A stretch of 64,000 nucleotides of DNA from Combretum micranthum (lineage: Eukaryota; Streptophyta; Magnoliopsida; Myrtales; Combretaceae): assembly GCA_024138025.1 (NCBI GenBank), contig JAMXBD010000582.1, positions 620,001 through 684,000 of the forward strand. The letters run 5' to 3'. Positions within the stretch are counted from its first letter, which is position 1. Every line of letters starts with the position of its first letter. A program made the position numbers and the translations under genes. Positions 49,303 through 59,755 of this stretch are shown here, piece after piece. The notes under the pieces are model-generated. The model did no database searches, was not told where the DNA came from, and was given only the letters and a program-made list of their open reading frames with translations.

Positions 49303-49430
49303 ATGGTTTAAGAACCTAGGAATCATAATTATAGAAATGGACTTAAGAAGAATTGACTTAGATAGAAGCAAGAAAAACTAGATAAATAGAATGGGTAGAA
49401 TAAGCCTTCTAATATCTTTCTTTTACGTAG

Positions 49431-50382
49431 ATCACCATAGAAGAGGCCCGTCTCCAAGCCAAGAACTTCCGAAAAGGATCCTTCGAAACACCAGAACTTC
49501 CGAATGAGACTTAGAGTTTTATGTGAAGAATTTGCCCTAGCTGGACAACCTAAGACCATTCGAGAAATGTTCCAAATCTGGAAGAGGGGAATGATGCAAA
49601 CCGAATGGAAAGGAGTGTTACGAACTATTCACAACTGCCCTATAGGCAAAAGAATGACCGAGTTGGAAGTAATATATGCTGTGGAACGAATCATTGCTAT
49701 CGCGGACCACCGACCAATGCTGAAGGAAGCAACCTTCGTTCTTAGAGAAGAAGGAGGACGAACCCCACCGGATTTTCGGACCTGGACCAAGATCGGACGA
49801 TGTTTGTCTATGCCCATGATGATTTGATGGACCACCTCGAATGGATGAGGCCGACCTCAACATACTTTCCATTGGCATGGAGTATATCAGGGAATACTAC
49901 GACCCCCAACAGAAGTATCCACCGAGCCACCTACCTTCACAGGAATCCAACTAGGAATGAACGAGACCCTACGATTGCGAGAAGATGGAACAGTGATAAG
50001 AGATGAACCAATGCAGGAGGCGAATGACAGTTCGGATGGTGAACCCGGTGAGGACTCGGAGGAAAATCAAGAAGAAAGACCGGCGCAAGAGATAAGGAAC
50101 CAAGCTGCCGTAGGAGTCGAGGAACCTTGGACTAACGATGAGTTAAGAATCATTCGCTACCTAGAAGGAAGACATGTTCGGGGAGGACAAGATGTAGACT
50201 CCACGATGGATACGGAAAATGCTCCGGCCAATGAAAACAACAATAGGGAGACCGAAGGAACAATCACTTGGAAGACCATTGATGAGATAGCACCAGTAAT
50301 GACGGATGAGGAACTAATTGCCTATCACGAAAAAGAAAGGAGAGAGCACGAAAGAGAAGAAAACACTTCAACCAAATCATGA
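49431..50382 (+). pseudogene. Unknown ORF1 of the gag-only element, broken by frameshifts
   Basis: This region reads as one protein-like sequence spread over several frames. A short start at 49431-49513 (EEARLQAKNFRKGSFE) ends in a stop. The main block at 49504-49827 has CEEFALAGQPKTIREMFQIW and IGKRMTELEVIYAVERIIAI. A third piece lies around 49850-49950 (IGMEYIREYYDP), and a 141-residue acidic part at 49957-50382 carries EDSEENQEERPAQEI. I do not recognise the family, and it has no zinc knuckle or enzyme motif. It comes before gag, where autonomous elements have nothing, and the next 370 bases are non-coding. It could be an extra accessory ORF, a captured gene piece, or a strongly diverged gag N-terminal part. 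Confidence 0.6.
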
Positions 50383-50759
50383 GGAGTTTGAACCCAGGAT
50401 CGTCCAGCAACAACCCGGGAGATGCGCCCGAAGAATGAAGAAAGGAGGAAAGGAAAACGAAGCATATCCCTAGAAGTCCAGCTTAGATTTTGTAATCATA
50501 GACTAGATTCATGATCTTAGTCTATCTTTTAATTCTCGGAACAATGCTTGTTATTTTCTATGTAATTTTCTTTTGTGATTTGTCTTATTTCCGATTTCAT
50601 GTATGAACTTTATTTCTATGATAATGCTCTAAGTTTGATTTCAGAAATTGTTCTGATTTAAATTCCGTCAACCTTTATACATATTTCTGTTATATTCACT
50701 AATTTCCGGCAAAAATTTAATTAAGTCATCAAAACTTTACAAACCTATGACTTAGAAAA
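50383..50759 (+). other. T-rich non-coding stretch between ORF1 and gag
   Basis: Composition changes from purine-rich to T-rich, with TATGTAATTTTCTTTTG-like words, resembling a plant 3' untranslated region. No frame is open. It may end an ORF1 transcript or hold a promoter for gag. Neither can be shown from sequence. Confidence 0.4.
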
Positions 50760-51905
50760 TTGTTAGCCCAAAATAGGAGTAGACGAAGGAGGGAACGAAG
50801 CGCCTCTAACCAACCAGACATAGAAGCAGATCAACCTGCTGTCAAAGGAGCCACCGCACCTCAAAGGGACTTACACGCCACGTTAGGACACCTAACCCAC
50901 GTATTAGAAGAAATTAGGCAAAATATGCCAGCACAAGCACCCGTACCAGAGCAACACCAGCAACAGCATCAGCGACAGCCCCAGTGTCTATACCAACCCC
51001 ACCACCACAACAAGCTTCAACAGAGGCATCTGTGCATAGGAACATGCATAGCCAAAGTGCACCCCCCACCTCCATCTCCACCGCCAAGACCATACAAAAG
51101 CATGTTACCTAACTTCATCAAAAGCAACCGCTATTTGAAGGAGCTTATGACAAGCCAGAAGAGGCAGAAGATTGGTTATCTCAAATAGAGATGTCCTTTG
51201 ATGCATATGAAGTTCCGCCCCATTTGCAAATCAAGTATGGAACATTCATGCTTCGTCTAAACGCTAGGATATGGTGGGAGTCAAGGAAAAGAGATCTAAT
51301 GACTCCAATCACTTGGGAAATGTTTAGACATGAGTTTTTGGAGAATTATTTCCCAGGAAGTTTACGAGTAAGATATAGTGCAGACTTCTTGCAAATTGCT
51401 CAAAAGGGAAGAACAATCGAACAATATGAACCGAGTTCAGTAGATTGTTGCAATATGCACCGACTCCTATAAGTACAGTGAAGAATTGAAAAGACAAGTC
51501 TTTATAGGAGGATTGGACGAAGACCTAAGGATGAAGTTGGAAGAATTTGACATAAGAAATTTTCGAGAATTAGTGGAAAGAGCTCGGATTGTAGAAGGAG
51601 CAAGGAAAAGGAGAGAAAGAATAGAAGAAGAAGAAGAAGACCCAATCGTCGAAAGGGAGTTTTACATAGAACCCCATCTCATGCCCCTACCAAAGAAAAT
51701 CAAGAACAACAATAGAAGGATCATACCAAGGGGTATTAAGTGTTGGAAGTGCAATGGAGCACACTACCCAAAGAAGTGGCCCCAGCTATTTGGAAAGTGT
51801 TTCTTCTGTGGAAATACAAACCATAAGATGTCAAAATGCCCAAACCGAGGGGTAGATGCTTGCTATGTTTGCAATTAGAAAGGACATTTTACCAACAACT
51901 GTCCA
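50760..51905 (+). pseudogene. gag: gag of the complete element, Retrotrans_gag domain plus three zinc knuckles, decayed
   Basis: The N-terminal part (50760-51188) is Arg-, Gln- and Pro-rich and has no clear ATG; it begins after ATGACTTAG near 50745. The capsid core in the next frame (51119-51472) reads FEGAYDKPEEAEDWLSQIEM and an ITWEMFRHEFLENYFPG block, hallmarks of Ty3/gypsy Retrotrans_gag. After a frame break, 51486-51878 has RQVFIGGLDEDLRMKLEEFD, a Glu-rich stretch and the knuckles. The first is CWKCNGAHYPKKW (final Cys changed to Trp), the second is intact CFFCGNTNHKMSKC, and the third is broken by an in-frame TAG at 51879 inside CYVCN..GHFTNNC. The CX2CX4HX4C type binds nucleic acid. 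Gag would build the particle, but this copy cannot make a full protein. Confidence 0.9.
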
Positions 51906-54024
51906 CACGGAAGGAAATTCTAACAAGATCATCAGAGGAAGTTGTTCCTATAAGAGTAGAAAAAGGAAATGGAAGTGGAAGTGAAAGCAGACCTGGACTA
52001 CTGCTTCAGGAATTCAAATATACAACTTGGAGGGACGATGGATAGGTGAAGAAGTGAACAAAGAAAATGGAAACTTGACTGCCTTGGAGTACATTAGAGG
52101 CTATAACAGCGATGCGGGAACCAGTCAATCCCCAACCTTCTTTTATTAATGTTGTTTCTTTGTTTTAAGTAACAGAGGAATGTAAAGTTTTCCTTATGAG
52201 GATGAATAGGAGCGATAATCCCCTCTTGTGTACATAAGAAGTTTAGTAAATCAGAATGTTTTACTCTCTTGAAGTTCAAAAGTATTACATTCTTTCTATA
52301 TATATGACAAACGATCAACCTAGTTTAAGATAATGCGAAAGAATGATGAGACCCGAGAAAACTGGTCAAACTTTCAACAAAGACGTGAGGACATGAAGTC
52401 ACCTGTGACTCTAAGGAATAATGGAATTAAGTAAGAAGATGTATACCTCTCAAATAAGATCCCAATAAGAAGACGCAAGGAGAACATAGAGCTTACTGAG
52501 CAAAAAGAGAATAGTTGGCAAAGGATTTGCTAACATAAGGAAAGAACAGACACATTCTTTCAAGTTGATAAAGGAAATTAAGTAGCTAAAGAGTGAAGAG
52601 AAATTGACCTTTGGAGACATTCATAAGTTCCAATAAGAAGTTTTGAAAAGAATTCTGGATATAGATTTCACTCAAAAAATGGAAAAATAGACTTATAAGG
52701 AAGTTGGAGAAACAACAAACGAGGAAATCGAGACCTTACGAAGAAGTATGCCATCACGAAATATACCCATCCAGCTTATAATGGAGAAAACCCTAAGCCA
52801 ACGTGTTAACTTCGGAAAGGAACAAAGTGAAAACCTTTTAAGGAGCAAACACGATTAAGATCACAATCACCAACAAAGAATCAAATCAAGAAGGCATGAC
52901 CCTCAAATTCTTTTAACCCACAAGTTTTAGTAATGCTTTCTGGACTCAAGAATAGTGATATAGCCTGAAGAAGGAAAGAGGTAATCAAAGAATGTAATCT
53001 TAAGTATAGGAAATTAATAAAAGGGAGTTGAAAAGCCGAACCTTGAAGTCACAACAAGGTTAAAAGAGGAACACGTCGTAGGATATTAAGATCAACCATA
53101 AAAATAATAAAAGAGCTTAGATAAGAAGATACGAAGGATAAAGAAGGGATATAGGAAGAAAGATGTATTAAAGGAAGCTAAAGGATGATTTAGCATAACT
53201 CAGGACAAGGAAGTTAGTAAGAAAGAATCATGAGTACGGATCATAATTGGGATCAACAACATATCCAAGAGAACTCCGTATACCGAAGTTCAAGGGACAT
53301 TAGAAGAAATGAAATATGGATAAAGGAATAAAAACACCAAAGGATGAAAAGTTGTAAATTCAATGAAAACAATTAACCTCTCAAGATTTTGAATTTCTCA
53401 AACGATAACAAGAAGGCAAGGATGCTTATGGTATAATTGAGTAACTAACAAAGATGGTTCGTTTCATAGTCGGTAATTATAACGCTCTCTAAAAGGAAAA
53501 GAGATGAAAGCAAAAGAGATCAGTTAGAGATATGACAAACCTGGACGCGAGAATGGGAACGAAGAGGAACTAATTTTGGATCCCTGATACTACAAACAAT
53601 CAAGGAAAATCATTCAAATACCTTGGAGGAACAATCAAGAGCATCTCATGAGATGATAAAGGCACAAAATAGACGAAATAAGACGAATCGGAAAAGAAGG
53701 ACCTTAAAAATCTCAAAATGAGAATCAGGTGAGTTTAAAGATAGGAAGTAACCATAAGACGAGAAGGAAGTTGATTGTTGGAGATGTGCAACGATTCCCC
53801 ATTAACAAAGGTTAAGGAATCAAGTTATAAGGATAAAAGTTAATGTTTTTAAAGAAATTTCCTTATGAAGATATACCCAATACCGATATTTTATCCGCAA
53901 GAATTCAGAGGATAAGAAATGAGGAAATCAATTAAAGAGATCTTTTGAAGAATGACGCATAACCCATAACCAATTGGTTAGAACCACAAGTAGAATTTCC
54001 AAGTTTTGAGGACAAAACTTTCTT
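51906..54024 (+). other. ORF-less, mostly purine-rich internal region where pol would be expected
   Basis: After a T-rich stretch at 52135-52330, the sequence to about 54000 is strongly A/G-biased on the plus strand (AAGGAA, AAGAAG words) and has no frame above 60 codons. None of the usual pol motifs (DTGA, YVDD-type, DAS, HHCC, chromodomain) can be found. The final part, GAGGACAAAACTTTCTTTAAGG, is like the pre-LTR sequence of autonomous Tekay/Del-type chromoviruses, which suggests the parent lineage. Confidence 0.75.
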
Positions 54025-54038
54025 TAAGGGTGGGTAGG
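54025..54038 (+). other. Polypurine tract of the complete element
   Basis: TAAGGGTGGGTAGG immediately before the 3' LTR start. It is the priming site for plus-strand DNA. Confidence 0.8.
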
Positions 54039-57000
54039 TTTAAACCCCTAAATTTTTCGGAATCGTTTAGCATAAAACCCTAAACCGGAAGTCAAACGAA
54101 CCCTAAAGGTCAACAAACCCTAGTCTACCGTATCAAACTAAATCCGGCATTGCCGTTTTCCTTGGCCCTGAAAAACGAAGTTGGATTTATTAGCTAGAAT
54201 AGTTCGTAATAACCATAGGTTTTATAAAAAGTTCAGTTTCGTGAAATTCGGGTGTCCTTCGAACCCGATCGGACACAGTTTTCGAAAAACGTGTCCGGAA
54301 GATCGGAATAGTAAAAATATTCCGAATATACCGTTAGACTCGTAAAAATATAATTTTTCCAAAAATATCAGTTTCGTAATTTTTCGGTAAGTAAAAATAA
54401 CAGATATAGCTATTATACGCGTATTTTCTTACTACCGGTGCTTTAATTGTCATATTTACTTTACATTACACTATTCATTACTATTCTACACTATTCTTTT
54501 ATCTCTACTTTTTCTTACACCTATTCTTACACTCCACATAACCTATAATCTTAACTTTTTACCTTTCCCATAACTTTATATCACATCTACCTTACATTAC
54601 ATCTTTTATTTTCCAAAAAGTCAAAAAAATAATCAATTTCCCTCTAAAGACAATGGCCGCCCCCACTCTCTCTTTCCTCTCAATTTGTTTTAATTTTGCA
54701 TTTATTTTAATCACACAAAAATCACTCCTCAAAATCCTATAAATACCCCCTCCTCTTTCACTTCTTTCACCACTTCTATACTAAAATTACTCTCTCAAAT
54801 CTCTCAAGAATTCTCTCCAAAGAAGTTCTTACAAGAAAAGCTCTCTTTAGTCTTCTTTAAGTAAGCTTTCCTCTTTCAAGAAAATCCTCCAAGCTTTCTT
54901 CATGTTCATCTACTAGTATGAGCTTAGTGTGTTTTTCTAAAACCATGAAGGTTAAGAAAGCAACAATAGGTTCATACTTTGTTTTTGTTCATAATCATAA
55001 TTCCTTTATGTTCTCTTATGTTCATTTATGTCTCTTTTATGTTCATAACTATCTCTATATCTACATAGCATATATATTATTTAGAGCATATAAGCTCATG
55101 ATCTTGCAATTTATTTACCTTTCATGCAATTATTTACTTCAATGCAATTTATTTATTCCAAGTTGTTTTTAAGACTAGTCTCTAGTCTTAGACTTGTCCT
55201 CATCAAGTCAAAACAAGATTTTCTTTCTTTCATGTTATTTTATTATGGGACTAGTTTACTTCTTAGTCCCGGGAGCCTTGAAAAAGCTAAGACACCAATA
55301 CTTGACTTTATTATTATGATTTATGTTATTTTGGTTATTATTATTATTCTCATAATCATGTTCATTTAGATTGTTGTCCATAATTTTATTTAAACAAAGA
55401 GAAGAATTTTGTCACTTAGAAATAAGTTTATGTAAAGTATAAAATCAACACAAAATAAACTCATTCCTTTTCATGTTACCAAAAAGAGAACTCACTATAA
55501 TTTTATAAACTACTTTTGCTCTGAAAAGATACTAAAATCTTTATTATCCCACCTTGTTTTTCAAAAGAAGATATTTTTGTTAAAATGGTTCTTTTCATAA
55601 AAAAAAAATAATCCGATGGATGACTAAGAAAATTTTTATGTAAACACTTTTGCAAAACAAATAGGCAAAGAAAATTTATGGTTTGAAAATAATAAAATTA
55701 TTTCTTTTCAAATTACAAAAAGAAGTTAATGAGATTATAGAAATTAGTTTTTCTACAAAAAGTCCTTAATTGTTCCACATTGTTTTTATGAAGAAAAAAA
55801 ATTTTCATACATGGATGATTATTTTTGAAAAATATGAGACATGAGAAAAAAGAATGAGAAATATCAAGTAAAGATCTTTGCAAAACAAGTAAACAAAGGA
55901 ATTTACACAGGAAAAATGAAGAAAAGCATATTTCCTAGAAAAATTCAAATATAGTATTAATGTAACTTAGAAAGTAGAAAAGTTTATTTTCAACGGTCAC
56001 TTAGAAAAAAGATAAATAAAACCAACATAAAACGTTTTTAGAAAACAAAGAAAACAAGGTATTCATTTTAAGGAAATTTACAAAAACAATTTTCGAAAAG
56101 CTTCAACCCGACATTGTTTTACCTAAGAAAAATAATTGGACAACAGGACACTTGAGCATGCTTAAATATGAGTTATATAGTTATAAAAAGAGAATTTCTC
56201 AACTATATAGATAATAAGTATTTATCAAACAAATTTTGATTTCTTGAACCAAAGTTGTTTTTACTTGGAAATCCGTGGTGAATTTTGTTGCTACTTTTTC
56301 GGAGCCTATATGGCCTTGTTTGTTGAAAATAATTTTGGAAATGGGTAGATCGTTTCGAGTAGGTGAAAATCGATATATTATATGCGCAATTCCGAGTTAA
56401 AATGACCAAGTTATGGCCATTTTAAGTTGGAACATTTTTCTATACGAACTTTAACGTTCTTTGACATTGTTTTGTCAAAATTCAAGAAAATCATCAAGAA
56501 AAACTCATTGTGGGTATTTTCTTTGTTAGGTAAACCCGAAAGGATTCTTTTACCCCAAGAACTATTACGATTAAGTGTGTGTAACGACTCATCCGCTTAG
56601 AGGAATACGACAATGGCATCGTGAGTTTATTTCCTTAAATGCTATACTTGTTGTGCTTGTAAATTAGTTGCACTAGAGTTAGGAAAGATAAACCGATATG
56701 CATGTAAAATAATTCCTTGAAAGAATTCTAAGAATATCGAAGCCAATTGTTCTAAGTGATTGTTTTAGTTTATATTGATTTGTGTGCAATTCCTTGATCA
56801 CCATAAAGTTGAAAATAATTATGTTGTGACTTTATAAATTAATGAACTCATGCATACCACGAAGTGAGTCACATTGCATGGTTGGGTTATTATCCTTGGG
56901 TGAGAAGGATAGTAAGCTCATGTCGAAAGCAACACTGGCGGGAGATCCGAAAGCGATTGCTTGGCGGCTTAATGGAATATGCTTGGCGGTTGATCCGAAA

Positions 57001-57689
57001 GCAAGGTCAAATCAAGTAGATTCGGAATACTTGGCGATGAGTGCTCGCAAGTTTAAAACTTTTAATGAATGCTTGGCATGAGTGCTCGCAAGCTTAAAAT
57101 TTTCTGTTATTAAAACTACTTGTTTTGAGGATAATATCACCAAACCCCGAATGGAGGGCGTAAATCCATTCAACATATAGTTCCCGGAAAGCTATATGCT
57201 TGTTTGCCCACGTGCTTGTGCATTACATTTGTCTGATTAAATCCACTTGTTTGAATCTTGTTACAAGAGTTATTTATGGAAATAGTTCTCACTAAGCCTA
57301 TTAGTTTAAACCCCGATAGATATCTTTTGCAGTTCCCGTACTTATGGTTAAGGCCACGTGGACCATGCGGGCAGGTAATCTCTTGAACATTAGAAACTTG
57401 GTAAAATGTAGCATAGTAAGCATGCAAATATTTATAATAGGTTAGTAATTTAGTGTTTCCCTAAGTTTGTAAAGTCTTTGCCATGAATGAATAATTATTG
57501 TGAATCCTCTTTTCTTAATATGTTTTTATATCCTTAAGCTTCATTATTCCATATATGGTCCTCTAAAATTGTGAAAGTAAGCCTTACACTTAATATAAAA
57601 GCTTTTGGAAATGACTAAGATTGTCATACTTAAGCTTTAATATTGAGTGTAGCGAACGTCACATTTAGGGTACCCATTGGGGCGTGACA
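54039..57689 (+). repeat. 3' LTR of the complete LTR-A element
   Basis: Collinear with the 5' LTR. It starts TTTAAACCCCTAAATTTTTCG (the TG has become TT) and ends CATTGGGGCGTGACA at 57689. The TATA box is at 54737-54747, hairpins at 55166-55270, the shared block at 56343-56432 and the donor-like site at 56621-56626. Differences from the 5' LTR are many one-base indels and substitutions. Confidence 0.95.
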
Positions 57690-59755
57690 GATAGTAATGA
57701 ATAGTAAAATAGTACTATGAATAGTAGACTAGACAATTAAAATATCAGTATTAAAGAAAATACACGTAAAAATACTATATCTGAAATTTTTAGCCACAAA
57801 ATAATTATAAAACTGATATTTTTAAAATCATTGTATTATTACGAAGCTATCGGTGTCATTGCAATGTTTTTACTATTTCGAGCCTTGGGACATGGTATTC
57901 GAGAACTGATCTTATTCAGGTTTGAAACACACTAAAATTTAACGAATATGATATTTTTAAGCTTCCCTATATTATTACAAACTATTATCCATGATTATCT
58001 CACTTTCGTTACTCAGGGTTTGAGAGCACGGGATTGTCGAATCTAAACACTAGGGTTTGTTGTAAACTTTGTTAACTTTTAGGGTTCCGGTTTGACTTCC
58101 GGCTTTTTTATTTATTCATAAGATCATAAATTTTAGGGGTTTTGACCATGTTTTATTTTTTATTCAAAACTTACGTTTGTTTTGTGACTTATTAAATATT
58201 TTTTAGTTCAAGTGATTGTTTAACCAAGTCTAGGGTTATGGGTTGACTCTGTTTGACTTTTGGTGGTAATTGAAATTTTTATTCTAACATTCACCGAAGA
58301 TTTCAAGTTCTAGTATTTTGTCGTCGAGTGTTATTTTGATACATCATCTTGATTTTCATTTTAGAGATCAGAGAGATGATTTGGTTGACGTATGGATGTT
58401 GAATCAAACTATCGTTGAATTTTCCATTTTGTTTTGAGGGTCCCCTTTGTCTCAAGGTTAAAAATTTTCGTATTTGATCTTATTTAGAATTTAGTTTTAA
58501 CTTGGGTCGATTTTCAAGGTCTTGGTTTTGGTATTCAACTTTAGGATTATTTTCTAAGAATTATGAAAAATTCAGGGGTTTACAAATGATATATAAACTT
58601 GACTTAAGGGGTCTATCTAAGGTAAAAATGGTGAAATATAACAAAAACAAATTCAGGAACATTTTGGATGCAATTTGTACAACATGATTCTAAGACCTAA
58701 ATGACTTCAAATGTTTAAAATAACCTTAGAAATAGATAGAGTATTTGAAGTAAGTAAAGATTGACTACTTTTATGTGAAAATCAGAGTTAAAATGAGCAA
58801 ATTATGTTAATTTTAAGATCTAAATTAGGTAACCGAGAAAGGAAGTGAAATTAGAAAGTATGAAAGCAGAAATTTAAACAAGGTTAGTGCAAAATACTCA
58901 TTTAGGGTATTTCTTTGTTTAGGTGAGGAGAAGGCAACCCCATCTATCCCAAGGATTATTTTGATTGAAGTTATCAAGATGATGGGTGAGTTATCTCTTA
59001 CATATTCTTGTTATGTACTTGTACTTAGTAGCACCAGAATCTTAGATACAAGATAAAGATGGATATGAGTGAGGACTCATAGGCTATTTTTGTACTTGTT
59101 TATTGTGTGACAACGAATATTAAGTATATTGAAACTTACAAATTGTCACGCCCCAAGGAATACCCTAAACGTGGTAGTCCGCCATACACAACACTAAAGC
59201 CTAAGAATGACTACCTGAGTCACGCAAAGGCTTCCATATTATGTACAAGGTGTACATCGCAACCAAGGGAACACATCGGAGTAGCGCAATTTACATTGAT
59301 AATGGTTAAGTAACAAGGTAAGGAGAATACTTATCATCAAACATAAACATTGTAAATGACAATTCTTAGGGGCATACCCCACTATTGTCTTTAAGTCAAA
59401 ACAAACACATTTCTTAGAAATTTTCAAAACACTAACATAGCATACATTTCATATAAGGAATCTTACAAGGTAACTTCATCTTATGTTCCCATTGCCTTCA
59501 TAAAAGTTTAACATCCTTCCATGACTTCCTTAATGTCATGATCTTCAATTTAAGCCACGGTAAACCTGTTTCAACAAAATCTATGGAGGTATAAGCTTAC
59601 AACTAGCTTAGTGAGGTATTCCTTTTCATTCTCACCATGGTTTCAAACAAGTTCATTTAAATTTTCACACATATGTTATGTATACAATGCAACAATTACG
59701 TGATTACACGAATATATATAGTTATCCGGAAACTATATATAGAACGTGTTTACCC

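Larger units (their letters stand above)
45644..57689 (+). mobile_element. Complete LTR-A retrotransposon, gag-only (TR-GAG-like), TSD GATAG
   Basis: A 12,046-bp element with 3639-bp and 3651-bp LTRs and a 4756-bp internal part. GATAG flanks it at 45639-45643 and 57690-57694. Internal order is the initiator-Met primer site (49291), a decayed unknown ORF (49431-50382), a non-coding T-rich stretch, gag with three zinc knuckles (50760-51905), about 2 kb of purine-rich sequence without ORFs, and a polypurine tract (54025). I find no protease, reverse transcriptase, RNase H or integrase motif on either strand. Both LTRs are intact but differ by scattered indels and substitutions, so the insertion is not very recent. 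This layout fits terminal-repeat retrotransposons with a Gag domain that borrow enzymes from a partner. Confidence 0.93.
41249..58584 (-). mobile_element. Second solo LTR-B, TSD AATGA, split by a hAT-type element and the complete LTR-A element
   Basis: The plus-strand start TCTCACGCCCC (TG mutated to TC) is at 41249 and the end GGGGTTTACA at 58584. AATGA flanks it at 41244-41248 and 58585-58589. Without the two insertions it is about 4.57 kb, close to the 4373 bp of the copy at 19857. In its own sense it has a TATA box (44690-44681), hairpins (44166-44069), the shared block (42657-42563) and a donor-like site (42387-42382). A CAA/AAT microsatellite lies near 44302-44340. Confidence 0.9.
38577..59143 (+). 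mobile_element. LTR-G, scattered by at least three later insertions
   Basis: Pieces at 38577-39302, 40705-41248 and 58590-59143 read as one LTR on the plus strand once the solo Athila-like LTR and the second solo LTR-B are removed at their TSDs. In order it has pyrimidine-rich U3-like sequence, the hairpin set at 39008-39084, a degraded copy of the shared block at 58712-58800, and GATGG followed by a donor-like GTGAGT at 58986-58991. It is then interrupted by the third LTR-B at 59144. Its start is not clear, since LTR-F lies directly to the left. The remainder is beyond the window. Confidence 0.65.

Noticed and set aside
49291..49320. Extended tRNA match at the primer site of the complete element, like the one at 1363
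   Set aside because: Beyond the 12-nt core, likeness to initiator tRNA-Met is weak and patchy, so I do not claim an extended copy here.
49329..49878. Minus-strand frames opposite ORF1
   Set aside because: Antisense shadows of the plus-strand ORF1 in the complete element. Element direction is fixed by primer site and polypurine tract.
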